Positions 1 through 11,176 of a stretch of DNA of 64,000 bases are shown here, piece after piece. This DNA is from Telopea speciosissima. Its lineage: Eukaryota; Streptophyta; Magnoliopsida; Proteales; Proteaceae. Made by a program: the position numbers and the translations under genes. The first letter of the stretch is position 1, and every line of letters begins with the position of its first letter. The notes below the pieces were generated by a model. The model saw only the letters and a program-made list of their open reading frames with translations. It did not search any database and was not told the DNA's origin. Where the stretch lies: NCBI RefSeq assembly GCF_018873765.1, contig NC_057925.1, positions 3,302,927 through 3,366,926 on the forward strand, in the 5' to 3' direction.

Positions 1-1
1 T

Positions 2-214
2 AGGTCTAATGAAGGGGAATGGCTGGACAGAATAGAAGAAGGTTTGAAATCAAATTGCAGATTCAAACTTACTAGATTGCAGAGACAATGGCAGCAGCTT
101 GATAACTTGAAGAAACCTCCCGATCTTCACGATGCAAGGAGTCACAAGAGTCCTCCCACCCTATCCACCTTGAGATCCACAAGGATATACACTTACAAAG
201 AGCAGCAACAATGA
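2..214 (+). other. Open frame of about 70 codons, unidentified
   Basis: One frame stays open from the left edge to a TGA at 212-214. It encodes a charged segment starting RSNEGEWLDRIEEG and ending TYKEQQQ. It could be the last exon of a gene lying to the left, since a TAG acceptor-like triplet sits at 1-3, but I do not recognise the protein. The flank at 214-265 joined to 13483 onward reads like old LTR-type sequence, so this may equally be a chance open frame inside an older repeat. Confidence 0.2.
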
Positions 215-265
215 CAGCAAGCATAAAGCTAATTTTTATTAGTCAAATTTGTCTTCAATACTTGG

Positions 266-2966
266 TATAATATCCTGGAATAATAAGGGAGTTAATTTAA
301 ACCTTTATCTGTTATGTAGACCCTATAGAAGTGACGGAAGGATGATCTGATTTCTGGGGAAGCCCTGAGAGCACTTTGGCCTTGAGATAACCAATCAGGA
401 GTTAGTACTTTTACCTAAAATAATATTTTATTGACTTTTAGGGTGAAATAAGTCCGTATTTAGTCAAGGTTATTTCCCAAGAGCTATTTTGGAAGTTTTC
501 CAAAAAGGGTAAAAATGTCTTTTTCAGGGTTTTCTAGAGAGAGACTAAAAAGGGTATTTTTGGAATTTTCATAATAAATAATTTAATAAGTAAATCAATA
601 ATTAATTTAATAAATGTTCGCTATTTGAATAATAAGTTAATTTCTAATTAGTGCAACCAAACAGACCTTATCCTAATTTGGGCTAAACCTAAACCGGCTT
701 AGTTCTAGTGTGAACGGGCCTAACATTTGTGGGCTTAATAAATTATTATTTCAACTTAATAAAATAATATTATTTTAAAGGATTTATGTTTGGACGATTT
801 TTATAGACTATGTAAATTTGATTTGAGTTTTGGATTAGAGGAATAAGGTGATGTGGCAGTCTCCCATTGGTTGGAGACTTAGCACTAAGAGAATATTTTC
901 TCTAAGGATAAGAGAAAATCTCCATGGAATAGAATCCTATCAAAATAAGGAAGTTAAGTTAGATTAAAACTATCAAATCTGATTTTTAATTAAAAACTCT
1001 AAGTTAAAGATTCCTTTTGAAATAATTTTAGTGGAGGAAAGCAAATTAGACTTGGAATAGAATTTTAGAAAGAATCATAAAAGGATTTGAATTATTAAAG
1101 AGTTTTAAATCATGAGAATGGAGCTCCCTTTTCCCCTAGCAAAAAACGTGAGAGAGAGAGAGAGAGAGAAAAATCGTGGAAGAGGAACAAGAAGAAAGGA
1201 AGAAAAAGAAAAAGGGAAGAAGGAAAAGAGAAAAAAGAAAAGAAGAAAGGAAGGAAAAGAGAGGAGGAAGAAGAGGAAGAAGAGAACGAGAAAAGGATCA
1301 GAGTTATTGCCTCGCCTCTATTCTCGGACTTGTAGTTGCAGCGTGATTATCATCCTCCATTAGAGTACTTTCAAAGCTTCGTTAGGAAATCCGATTTGTG
1401 AAGCAAATGGTGAGTTGATTCTATCCCGTACAGATTGACCTTTCCCTATTTGAAAGACCATAACTCACTCAATACAGATCGAAATCGAGTGATTCCAACT
1501 CTGTTAGTCAATAGACACTAAAATCTACAAATTTTACAAAAATAGACGTCTTCCAATTCTGACTCTAAGTGGATCAAAAGTCAAGTTGAAGTTGAGTAAG
1601 GAATTCTGGAATTTTCAAATTTCAGGAGAAGTACACATTGATTAATTCGACAAATCGGTAAGTGCACTTTATGATTCCATGCTTGTAGTCTAAATTCATT
1701 TTCGATCATCTATTTGATTTATTCTCCAATGATCTACGCTTTACTTGATTTATTCCCCAATGATCTATGGTCTATTTGATTTGAACTCTAATGAAACTAT
1801 GTCTATTTCATTTGGTCTATGATGATCTATTCTATCAAAATACTGATCTTATGGTTTTATATGATATATCTTAAGCCAATCTATGATCTATTCTAATCGA
1901 AATCGGTTGATTTGGTGAGCCTATCTTTCGGTTATTTACTATAATGATTTTATATGGTGAATATCATGTCATGATTTAAATTCCTATAGCAATATTAGTA
2001 TTGTGATTTATTTTCATGCATATGTTTAAAGGGAGAATTTTTATGAAATTACATTGCATATTATTTTGTGAGTTGGGGATTATGTTCTCCTATATTTTAT
2101 ATGGAAAAAAGAATTATTGGTATCTACCGGAATGGGTAATGTCATATTGTTTAAGGTTGTATCACGTTACAGGCCGTATTACGTTACGGGGCAATATGTC
2201 ACACTCTCGTAGGTTGTACCAAAAATATTTTAAATGAAAGGTTTAGAATGGAATCTGAAAATGGTTAGGAGCTGTATCACGTTACAGGCCGTATCACGTT
2301 ACGGGGCCATATTTCATGTTCACCAAGAATTTATTTGAAAATGTTCGACAGAAAATTATTTTATTGCATATACATAGCATTACCTCATCTTGTTTATGGT
2401 ATTCTATTCTATTATTTCCATGATTTCCATCTAATTTTGACTGCTGTTATTTCTCGATTTGTGTCTCTGATTTGGAATACTCGAATGGGTATTATGTTGT
2501 GTACTTGTTAAGCTTTTTCCCGAAAGCTTACCCTTACAAATTTCAGATAATGAACCCTTAGAACCTGGAGTCGCACTTGGTGGATGGGCGACCGAAGAAG
2601 TGGAGCGACGTGATGATAATGATGGATCTTACTGTATTTGCTGTTAGAGGATATCAATGATTTTATTAGGTTGAAATTTCGGGAATAATGAATTAATTTG
2701 AGACTTTTTGGGAAGATTTGTAACAAGGTGTAAATTTAAAGTTTTAAAGATGACTGTAAACAAGATAGATATTGTTGGATTAATTAAAGACTTCAGCTGT
2801 GTTTTATTTTTTTTAGAATGATTATGATTAGGTACGCTGCCATTGTAATTTGAGGCTACGACGATTTTTATTTGGTTCACACTCCGGTTACTTTTCGCTA
2901 AGACTATCGATCTTGTGGACCGTTAACGACCTAAACCCCTTGACGGATTCGGGTGGGGGTGTTACA
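266..2966 (+). repeat. 5' LTR of the gypsy-derived element
   Basis: It starts TATAATATCC, where the partner LTR has TGTAATATCC, so the terminal TG has mutated to TA. It ends GTTACA at 2966. It contains a long purine-only tract (about 1148-1300) with a (GA)n start and two copies of a TATCACGTTACAGGCC motif (about 2160 and 2277). The partner lacks about 24 bp near 585-608. The small ORFs inside (1112-1363, 2016-2237) are purine-tract or chance frames with no recognisable domain. Confidence 0.88.
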
Positions 2967-3963
2967 GAGTGGTATTAGAGCCGCGGTTTTAAGATGAAAA
3001 GAGAACTAGAAACGTGAACTTAAGACGTTGACATTGAACCTAGAAAAAACATAGAAACTCAAGCATGAACATAAAGCAACTTAAAAAATTTCTCTGTAGT
3101 GAGCAAAATAGTAGTCCAGATTTGATTCTGATGGTTGACATACTTACGAGTGGAATTTGGATCTAAAATTTTTATTGGGAGTATTTGAATATTATTATAT
3201 GACCTCCACAAAATTTCATGTAAATTGAGGATGTTTTGGTAGGTCAAATAATTGTTGTATTTCAGATTGTACAGTTGCTGTCAAACCTGGAAACTGAGAA
3301 AGAAAAGAGCAACAGAGGGACTTAAGAGTTCGATATTTGGGGTCATATTTGGACTGTGATCACTATTAGGAGTCTTTTACATTCTGAAAAAAGTTGAAAC
3401 AAAATTGAGTTCGGGAACCCCCTTTTCTGACTGCTTTAAAATTTTGGGACAGAATCTGTCTACAGTCAGAACACTTACTTTGGAGAATATAGAAACCTAA
3501 GTTAGGAAAACCTTTTTAGTATAATTTTTGGGTATGTTTAAAAACTCTAAGTTAGGTTTCATTTAAAAATAATTTCCACTGATTTTGACTTCCATAAATT
3601 TTAATTCTTAATTTCTATTGTAAACGAGCAGACTTGTAGAAAACAGAATTTTTAATGAGTTGTAATTTTGGGTGTGGGTTGTCGATCTTTTGTATTTGAC
3701 CAGAAAACCTCCATGGTGAGTGAGATAAGAGTGGTGGTAATGCACTTATAAATGCTAGAAATCCTTCACTATCAATTGAGAATGAATTTTGATTTATGAA
3801 ACAACCTGAGAATCACTGGAGATGAGTTTTAGCGAACCTTGAACTTCAAAACTGGTGGCATAGGATTTTGAACATAGAGACATTGCACCTAGGTTTGAAC
3901 TTGAACAACTTGGGTGAAACTCTTTAGTATTTTGTAGTGAGCTTGAGCTGTGGAACGGGAATG

Positions 3964-3964
3964 A

Positions 3965-4006
<42 letters not shown>
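3964..4006. repeat. (TA)n microsatellite
   Basis: About 20 uninterrupted TA units inside the internal region of the gypsy-derived element. It is likely to be length-polymorphic. Confidence 0.9.
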
Positions 4007-4008
<2 letters not shown>

Positions 4009-4841
4009 ACCATTTGGAGAGATGTTTGTGGTAGACACTGTATATATGTCTTGTCAATGACAAATAAAAGTTAGAGATATGCTTGCAGATTTGATCCTTC
4101 TTGAAATTGACGAATTTTGGTGTAATACTTGACATGAATTGATTAACCCCCCAATTATGCTAGTGTTTATTATTTTGATGAGGGAATAATGATGTTTGAT
4201 ATGGAGGACAAGCTAAGCCTAGATTTATGGGACCCTCCAAGTTTGAGGTACACATCATTTCGGGGACGAAATTTTTTTTAAGGAGGGGAGGATCTAATAA
4301 TCCGAATATTTTTTTAGAAACCTATTGGTTATACATGCTAAGGTAAAAACGATTTGACTTATAATATAAGGTGCATATATGCGAGATTATGTGATATATG
4401 ACTGTATATACTACACACAAAAATAATTTGAATGGTTTAAACTTGCATGATTCTACATCGATAAATGTTGAATGGTTGAGGACCAAATCAATTCTGGTTC
4501 AATTCATTGGTAGTCCAACTCAAGTGTGAGTGGTTCAGTTGTAGTCGAACCTATTCTGTATAAATAATTGGCCAAAAATATAGAGATAATGATCAAGAAA
4601 TTTTTAGATATTGATTTGGCTAAGGTTGCATGTTACTTTAGTTGTTCAAGAGTAATAGGTTGGTTTTGGTTCAGCTTAGTGACTCAACGTTTTAACCAAG
4701 AACCAAACAGATTTTCTGATCTATTAAGATAGACCATGTTGGATATTATTTATATCGGTCAATAGATTTAGTCTGATCAAAGTTGAATTTTGGAAGTCTG
4801 ATTTAGTAAATTGGTTAAGTTTCTAAACTTAATGTCTTGAC

Positions 4842-5050
4842 CCTCAAATGGATGGGCAGTTAGAGAGAGTGATTCAGATTTTGAGAAAACGCCTATTGGA
4901 TTTTGAATCAAAAGGAGGAAGTCCTACGAGACTGTTATGTTATTGGTGAGAATTCTCTAGAGGAAATATGATATTCAAGAGGCTTTTTGGGAAAAAGAAA
5001 ATGAAATGCAATCCAAGTATCTGCAACAGTTTAGAGATTCTGATATGTAA
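4842..5050 (+). pseudogene. Ty3/gypsy pol C-terminal remnant
   Basis: The frame beginning PQMDGQLERVIQIL matches the integrase block usually written TDGQSER in Ty3/gypsy. About 25 codons later, in another frame, comes the segment ending in FWEKENEMQSKYLQQ, which resembles the WE-x-E-x(2)-M end of gypsy polyproteins, followed by a TAA stop at 5048-5050. A TAG interrupts this part at the position where Trp is usual, and the two parts are out of frame. It cannot make protein and only shows that the element derives from an autonomous gypsy. Confidence 0.7.
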
Positions 5051-5161
5051 ATTTCGAGGATGAAATTTCTTTGAGGGGGTTGGATTGTAATATCCCGCAT
5101 TTATTCAGCGATCCAACTAATTGTAAATTTCGAGGACGAAATTTCTGTAAGGATGGTGGAT
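5048..5161 (+). repeat. Duplicated polypurine/LTR-junction module, 76 bp period
   Basis: The phrase AAATTTCGAGGAYGAAATTT followed by a G-rich tract and TGTAATATCC occurs at 5048 and again at 5124, just before the real 3' LTR at 5162. A third, more diverged version (CGGGGACGAAATTT, AAGGAGGGGAGGA, then TAATAATCCG) lies at 4257-4305. Such modules mark the end of the gypsy internal domain. Repeats of it suggest recombination or template switching between related elements. Confidence 0.7.
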
Positions 5162-5539
5162 TGTAATATCCTGGAATAATAAGGGAGTTAATTAAAACCT
5201 TTATTTGTTATGTAGACCCTATAGAAGTGACGGAAGGATGATCTGATTTCTGGGGAAGCCCTGAGAGCACTTTGGCCTTGAGACAACCAATCAGGAGTTA
5301 GTACTTTTGCCTAAAATAATATTTTACTGACTTTTAGGGTGAAATAAGTCCGTATTTAGTCAAGGTTATTTCCCAAGAGCTATTCTGGAAGTTTTACCAA
5401 AAAGGGTAAAAATGTCTTTTTCAGGATTTTCTAGAGAGAGACTAAAAAGGGTATTTTTGGAATTTCCATAATAAATAATTTAATAAATGTTCGCTAGTTG
5501 AATAATAAGTTAATTTCTAATTAGTGCAACCAAACAGAC
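5162..5539 (+). repeat. 3' LTR of the gypsy-derived element, left part
   Basis: It matches the 5' LTR from its first base (here with the intact TG start) up to the AACCAAACAGAC where the copia element is inserted. It continues at 11177. The rest of the LTR is collinear with the 5' copy. Confidence 0.9.
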
Positions 5540-5729
5540 TGTAGAGAGGACTGAATTAGGGTAAGACTTGGATAATCAATGTGATCACCAAGCACTTCTA
5601 TTTATAATCATAATGAATGAATAAAAAAGATTACAAAATCAATGTGGGACTAAAACGAAATAATAAACACAACTAAGAAAGAAGAAAGGTCCAGAATACC
5701 CCTACGGTATTCTGGACATATAACTAACA
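5540..5729 (-). repeat. Copia 3' LTR (left copy)
   Basis: 190 bp, TGTAGAGAGG to ATAACTAACA on the plus strand. Next to it at 5730-5738 is a C-rich run that on the element strand is a polypurine tract (GAGGGGGAG) overlapping the pol stop codon. Confidence 0.93.
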
Positions 5730-5736
5730 CTCCCCC

Positions 5737-8700
5737 TCAAGTTGGAGCATATATATCATGCATGCCCAACTTGACTAAGATAGGATGAAACAGCTTGCTA
5801 CTCAATCCCTTAGTGAACACATCAGCTAGCTGATCAATAGACTTCACAAAGGGAACACAAACGAGGCCAGCTTCAAGCTTCTCCTTGATGAAATGTCGGT
5901 CAACCTCCACATGTTTAGTACGATCATGCTGGACAGGGTTATGAGCAATGCTAATGGCTGCATTGGAAGATGGACAGCAACACCAATATCCTGCAATAAT
6001 CCTCTAAGCCACAGAAGTTCATAAATTCCTTGTGCCATTGCGTGGAACTCGACTTCAGCACTAGACCTCGCCACAACATTCTGCTTTTTGCTCCACCATG
6101 TGACAAGGTTTCCACCAACAAAGGAACAGTAGCCAGAGATAGATTTCCTGTCAGGAGAACCAGCCTAATCGGCATCAGTATAGGCTTCAACCTTCAAGTG
6201 ACCATTGGCAGATAGAAGAATTCTCTTTCCTGGAGCAGACTTCAAATACCTCAAAATACGACGGACCGCATCCATATGAGAGGAATATGGATCATGCATG
6301 AACTGACTCACCAAACTCACAGCAACTGCAATGTCAGGGCGTATGTGGGAAAGGTAGATTAGTTTGCCTACTAACCGCTGATAGGCACCCTTGTTAACCG
6401 GCGCACCCTCTTTCTCCCTAAGTTTTGTAGTAGCTTCCATAGGAGTATCTGAAGGATGACAGCCAAGTAGCCCTGTCTCAGTCAATAGATCAAGGACATA
6501 TTTTCTTTGAGAAAGAAAAATGCCCTTTGAAGATCGAGCAACTTCTATCCCTAGAAAATATTTTAGGGGACCAAGATCTTTGACCTCAAACTCACGGCCA
6601 AGAAGAATTTTCAAATCCATGATTGCAGCATCATCATTACTAGTGATCACAATATCATCCACATAGACTATGGGAAGAGTAACCTTGTCACCAAGTCGTC
6701 TGATAAACAAAGTGTGATCAGCATTGCTCTGCTTGTAACCTGCTGAAATCATAGCCTTATGAAATCTGCCAAACCAGGCCCTGGGTGACTGCTTCAAGCC
6801 ATAAAGGGCACGCTTCAATTTACAAACCTTGCCCTTAGTCCTGTCATCAGAGAAACCAGGTGGAATGTCCATATATACCTCCTCCTTAAGCTCCCCATGG
6901 AGAAAGGCATTTTTGACATCTAACTGCTGAAGATCCCACCCAAGATTTGCAGCACAAGATAATAACACCCTGACGGTGTTGAGCTTTGCCACTGGTGCAA
7001 AGGTCTCCTGATAGTCAACTCCATAAGTCTGAGTGAACCCCTTTGCAACCAAACGTGCCTTATACCTGTCCACCGAACCATCAGCCTTCTGTTTAACTAC
7101 GAAGACCCATCTACAGCCCACTAGTTTTTTCCCTGGAGGAAGAGCCACAAGATCCCACGTATTATTTTTGTGTAGTGCTCTCATTTCTTCCAATATTGTT
7201 GTCTTCCATTTTCCATCTGTAGATGCTTCCTGCCAATTTCTAGGCACCGAAACAGAGGAAAGAGAAGATACAAATGCACGAAAAGAGGAAGAAAGAGAGT
7301 TATACGAAACAAAATGAGATATGGGATGTAAAGTGCAAGTCCTAGTACCTTTGTGAAGTGCAATAGGTAGGTCGGAAGGAGATGGATTACCAGGAGATGT
7401 AGGATCTGTGTCTGGAGCCGGCAATTGGATGGGTACTAGTGCTATAGTGGGATGCAACTGCCCTCTTGTGGATCTTCCCCTTGTATAGGTGATCATGTTG
7501 GAGTTGTCAATTCTCTTCTGAAATTCACCAATAGTTCTCTGGACCGGAGTCTGCTCCCCCTGAGTAGGAATATTAACAACATTATTTTCTATAGTCTCCC
7601 CCTGTAAAGGATTCCCATTAGGTGAGGGAAGAACAGCCAGAGGTTGTTGGGAAGTCTCCAAAGTAGGATGGGCAGCATTCAAGGGTGGATGGGAAGCATC
7701 CAAAAGGGGCTGGACAGCAGCCGTGGGTGGTAAAGAGGGCTGGGCAGCCAGAGGCTCCTCAGGTAGAGGAATCTCGAAAGCCACATCTACACTAGCACTC
7801 TCCCCTTGAAGAGGTGGCGAAGAATAATAAGAAAGGGACTCATGGAAAACAACATCCATGATAACCATGGTACGGCGGGAAGGGGGATGGTAACATTTAT
7901 AGCCTTTCTGGGTTGGAGAATAACCCAAGAAAATACAATGGAGTCCCCGAGATTCAAGTTTGTTGGGAGATTTAGTATCTCGAGCATAACACACACAACC
8001 AAACACCTTGGGAGGCACAATAAAGGAGAAATTACCAATTAAAACATCAGAGGGGCTACGGGAGTGAAGTACCCGAGATGGCAGCCTATTGATGAGATAG
8101 GCTGCCATGATAACCGCATCCCCCCAATATTGAGACGGGACATTCCTCCCAGACATTAATGCTCTGGCCATTTCTAACAAGTGGCGGTTTTTCCTTTCTG
8201 CCACACCATTCTGGACAGGGGTATCAACATAACTAGTTTGATGAATGATTCCATGGTCAGCCAAATATTTTTGAAATTGTGATTCTTTATACTCTGCTCC
8301 ATTATCACTTCTCAATATTTTGAGAGTAGCCTGGAACTGAGTTTGGACCATTTTATGAAAGTGTTGAAAGCATGAAAAAACTTGATTTTTTGTGTGCAAG
8401 AGATAGACCCATGTGTTCCTAGAATGACAATCAATGAAAGATACAAACCACCGATGGCCAGAAATAGAGGGTTTTCGATTAGGGCCCCAAACATCAGAAT
8501 GCATTAACTGAAAACAAGAAGAACTTCTTTTATTTGAAATAGGATAATTTGAACGTGTCTGTTTGGCCAGAACATACGCCTCACAAAACAAGTCATCCTT
8601 AGTATGTAGGGTGACCAAACTAGGAAATAAATGTGCTAAAATTCCTAAAGGGGGGTGACCTAACCTAGAGTGCCACTGGTAGAGTTCAGAAGAGACCATG

Positions 8701-9557
8701 GAGTTCTGGTGTAGTGGAGAAGGTAATGGTGGTGGAGAGAAGCGACCATCATCAAGCAGGTACAGCCCACCGTGCACTTTACCCAATCCAATCGTCTTAC
8801 CAGAGGTCAGATCCTGAAACACACAATGAGAAGGAAAGAAAGTAACTTTGCAATTAAGATCACAAGTAATACTACTAATGGAAAGAAGGTTAGTAGTAAA
8901 ATTAGGAATGTGCAAAACAGAAGTTAATGGAAGAGAGGAAGTGCAGTTGATGATTCCCTTTCCAGAAATAGATGAAAGGGAACCATCAGCTACCTTGACC
9001 TTATCCTTCCCAGAAGTAGGAGAATATCTATGAAACAAACTAAAGGAACCGGTCATATGATCTATAACCCCAGAATCTATGATCCAAGGATGGGAGGCTA
9101 TAGAAGCACAATGACCTCCAAAAGGAATACCTGACCGGGCAAAGTGTGAACCTAATTGAGCGGAAGAATTGGCAGTAGCTGATGTAGTAGAGGCTGTAGT
9201 AACAGTCTCAGTCTGATGGGCCTTGGTCTTTGCCTTGGTCTTGGTCTTGGCAGCTCTTTTTGCTTCAAAGTCAGCTAGTTTCCCATGAAGTTTCCAGTAC
9301 TTCTCCTTGGTGTGATATGGTTTGTGACAGTGCTCACAGACGACAGTCCCCGTAGGAGAATCACCAAAAGAAGCAGTGCCACTAGGTATAGGAATGATGG
9401 GGGCAACAGCCTTGAGAGCAAATCTGTCAGTAATGGGAGGATGTAACATGGCAGCCCTATGGTTCTCCTCAGAAGAAACCAATGCATAAGAGTGTTCAAG
9501 GGTGGGAAAAGGTTGATGGCCCAACACTTGAACACGAATGGGGTCATACTCCATTTT
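5737..9557 (-). pseudogene. Copia pol (protease, integrase, RT, RNase H), disrupted
   Basis: One frame runs from 9557 to 6168. In order it holds a zinc-knuckle-like CEHCHKPYHTKEKYW in which the last Cys is Tyr, a protease core IIDSGVIDHMTG, an integrase zinc region with one Cys replaced (CEAY), the integrase DDE region (HSDVWGP, SDNGAEY, VAERKNRHLLE), reverse transcriptase with YVDD (VYVDDIVITS) and the start of RNase H (AYTDAD). A TAG at 6165-6167 replaces the usual Trp. A deletion with frameshift near 5965 precedes the last part (DRTKHVEVDRHF onward), which ends with the stop at 5737-5739. The coding order identifies Ty1/copia; the product would be inactive. Confidence 0.92.
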
Positions 9558-10115
9558 TTATCCAGCCAGAAAATCATAGACCTTGATCTTGTCCATATGT
9601 TTCTTATAAGAAGCAATGTCATCAACTGTAGAAGGGTGAAAATCAAAGAAATGGTCCAACTGTTGCCATAGGCTGCGGAGAGTAGCATAGTAGTCCGAAA
9701 CAGAAAGGTCTCCCTGAGTAGTGTGAAGGACCTTCTTTCGAATTTCATAAACTTGGGCATCATTGCCAAGCTGCCCGTAGGTCTCCTTGCAAGCAGCCCA
9801 AATCTGGTCGGCAGTATCCAGAAGAAGAAAATTATGCTGTAAAGCTGAAGTCATAGAGCCTATGAGGTAGGACATGAGAACACCATTATTGGCAAGCCAC
9901 TTAGTCTGAGCAGGGCCTTTATCACTGGGCTTAACACTAGTGCCATCAATATGGTCGGTGAGGCCACGACCAGCAATGGCAAAAGAGGCTGATCTGGACC
10001 ATAGAAGGTAATTTGAGCCATCCAGTTTGATAGGGTTAGGTGGAAAGCTGTGATAATCTGTCTTGTTATTGCCATCATGAACAGAAGTAGCCGTAGAGTT
10101 GGTAGAGTCACCCAT
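9558..10115 (-). pseudogene. Copia gag, cut off by an in-frame stop
   Basis: The first ATG is at 10113-10115 (MGDSTNST). The product is a copia Gag with the conserved NPIKLDGSNYLLWSRS block and a long helical region ending YDFLAG. A TAA at 9558-9560 then separates it from pol in the same frame, followed at once by AAA ATG. Copia elements normally make Gag-Pol as one ORF, so this stop is probably a mutation, although stop-codon readthrough cannot be excluded from sequence. Its coiled and helical region would package element RNA in cytoplasmic particles if translated. Confidence 0.85.
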
Positions 10116-10981
10116 ACTGGCAGCAGAGAAGTCCACTAATGTCTTCAAATACTAGGCTGAATGAGCTCCTAAAAAATCAGAAACAGCAGCAAAGTAGGAT
10201 CCCTATATCGATATTGGTCAGGGTTTTGAAAAAAACCCTGATTTGTTGAGATTGATGAAGGGAATAAGCAGGCACCAAACTGCAGAATTATAACCCCAAC
10301 TGAAGTCAATATAGCCCTTATAATGGAGGAAATAACCCTAAAAAAAACAGATCCAATAATCAGCAGCAATCCCTAAGATCGATAGTTGTTAGGGTTTTGA
10401 AAAAAACCCTGATGATGGTGAAATCGATCTCAAGGAGTCTTCACAAAAAAACCAGAACTGTGGAGGCCCAAATAGCATTCGAATGACTCCTTATAAGTGG
10501 AGAAGAAGCATGCAAAAAAATCAAAACTAATACAGAGCCCAATCCCCTAGATCGACAATTGTCAGGGTTTTTGAAAAAACCCTGATTTGATGAAGATCGA
10601 TCCTAGGAGGTTTTGAAACAATGCTGCAAAACTGAGATAAGAACTTGAACCAATAGGGAATACTGCCGGCAGGTTGTGGTCTTCAAAAGTGGAGTTGATT
10701 CCTTGTATGAGTAGTAGAAGCAATCCCAAAAAAAAATGAAGCTCCAATTTCCGCAGGCTGCAATGGCTGGTACTTATCGAGAAGAATTAAATATCATTCA
10801 TGAGGTAATGGGGGGGCGGCAACTGGATCATATGATCACCTCATCAGTGCTGCCCTATGTGACAATAGAGAACAAGGGAGAAGAGAGAGGAAGGAGAGGA
10901 GAAATCCGAGAGAGTTGGAGAGAGAAGAGAGATCGAGATTTAATGATGGGTGGCCCTAATTCGAATTCTGCTCTGATACCA
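10116..10981 (-). promoter_or_regulatory. Copia 5' leader with primer-binding site and three hairpin repeats
   Basis: The site TGCTCTGATACCA at 10969-10981 is the reverse complement of TGGTATCAGAGCA, the primer site for initiator-Met tRNA, directly beside the LTR. The 0.85 kb leader holds three diverged repeats about 172 bp apart. Each contains an inverted repeat of the form AGGGTTTTGAAAAAAACCCT (10219-10240, 10390-10411, 10563-10584) next to an ATCGAT-like motif. No ORF in the leader looks real. Confidence 0.8.
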
Positions 10982-11171
10982 TGTAGAGAGGACTGAATTA
11001 GGGTAAGACTTGGATAATCAATGTGATTACCAAGCACTTCTATTTATAATCATAATAAATGAATAAAAAACATTACAAAATCAATGTGGGACTAAAACGA
11101 AATAATAAACACAACTAAGAAAGAAGAAAGGTCCAGAATACCCCTACGGTATTCTGGACATATAACTAACA
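10982..11171 (-). repeat. Copia 5' LTR (right copy)
   Basis: 190 bp, almost identical to 5540-5729. On the minus strand it contains the element promoter and is followed by the primer-binding site. Confidence 0.93.
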
Positions 11172-11176
11172 CAGAC

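Larger units (their letters stand above)
2967..5161 (+). mobile_element. Internal region of the gypsy-derived element
   Basis: Between the LTRs there is almost no coding capacity. I see no gag, protease or reverse transcriptase. Recognisable pol scraps lie near the 3' end: an integrase-like PQMDGQLERVIQILR at about 4842-4886 and the pol C-terminus (4930-5050). The segment from 3000 to 4240 is AT-rich and I recognise nothing in it apart from the TA microsatellite. Three polypurine/LTR-junction modules follow (4257, 5048, 5124). Confidence 0.7.
5540..11171 (-). mobile_element. Ty1/copia retrotransposon, full-length, nested
   Basis: It is bounded by 190 bp LTRs at 5540-5729 and 10982-11171, each starting TG and ending CA, and by the exact 5 bp duplication CAGAC (5535-5539 and 11172-11176). 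The uninterrupted pre-insertion site is visible in the 5' LTR of the host element near 660-672. On the minus strand the order is LTR, initiator-Met-type primer site, leader, gag, protease, integrase, reverse transcriptase, RNase H, polypurine tract, LTR. The two LTRs differ at about 3 of 190 positions. Several lesions make it non-autonomous. Confidence 0.95.

Noticed and set aside
1112-1363. 83-residue Lys/Arg/Glu-rich ORF, also at 11622-11873
   Set aside because: It is translation of a purine-only tract inside the two LTR copies, with no domain.
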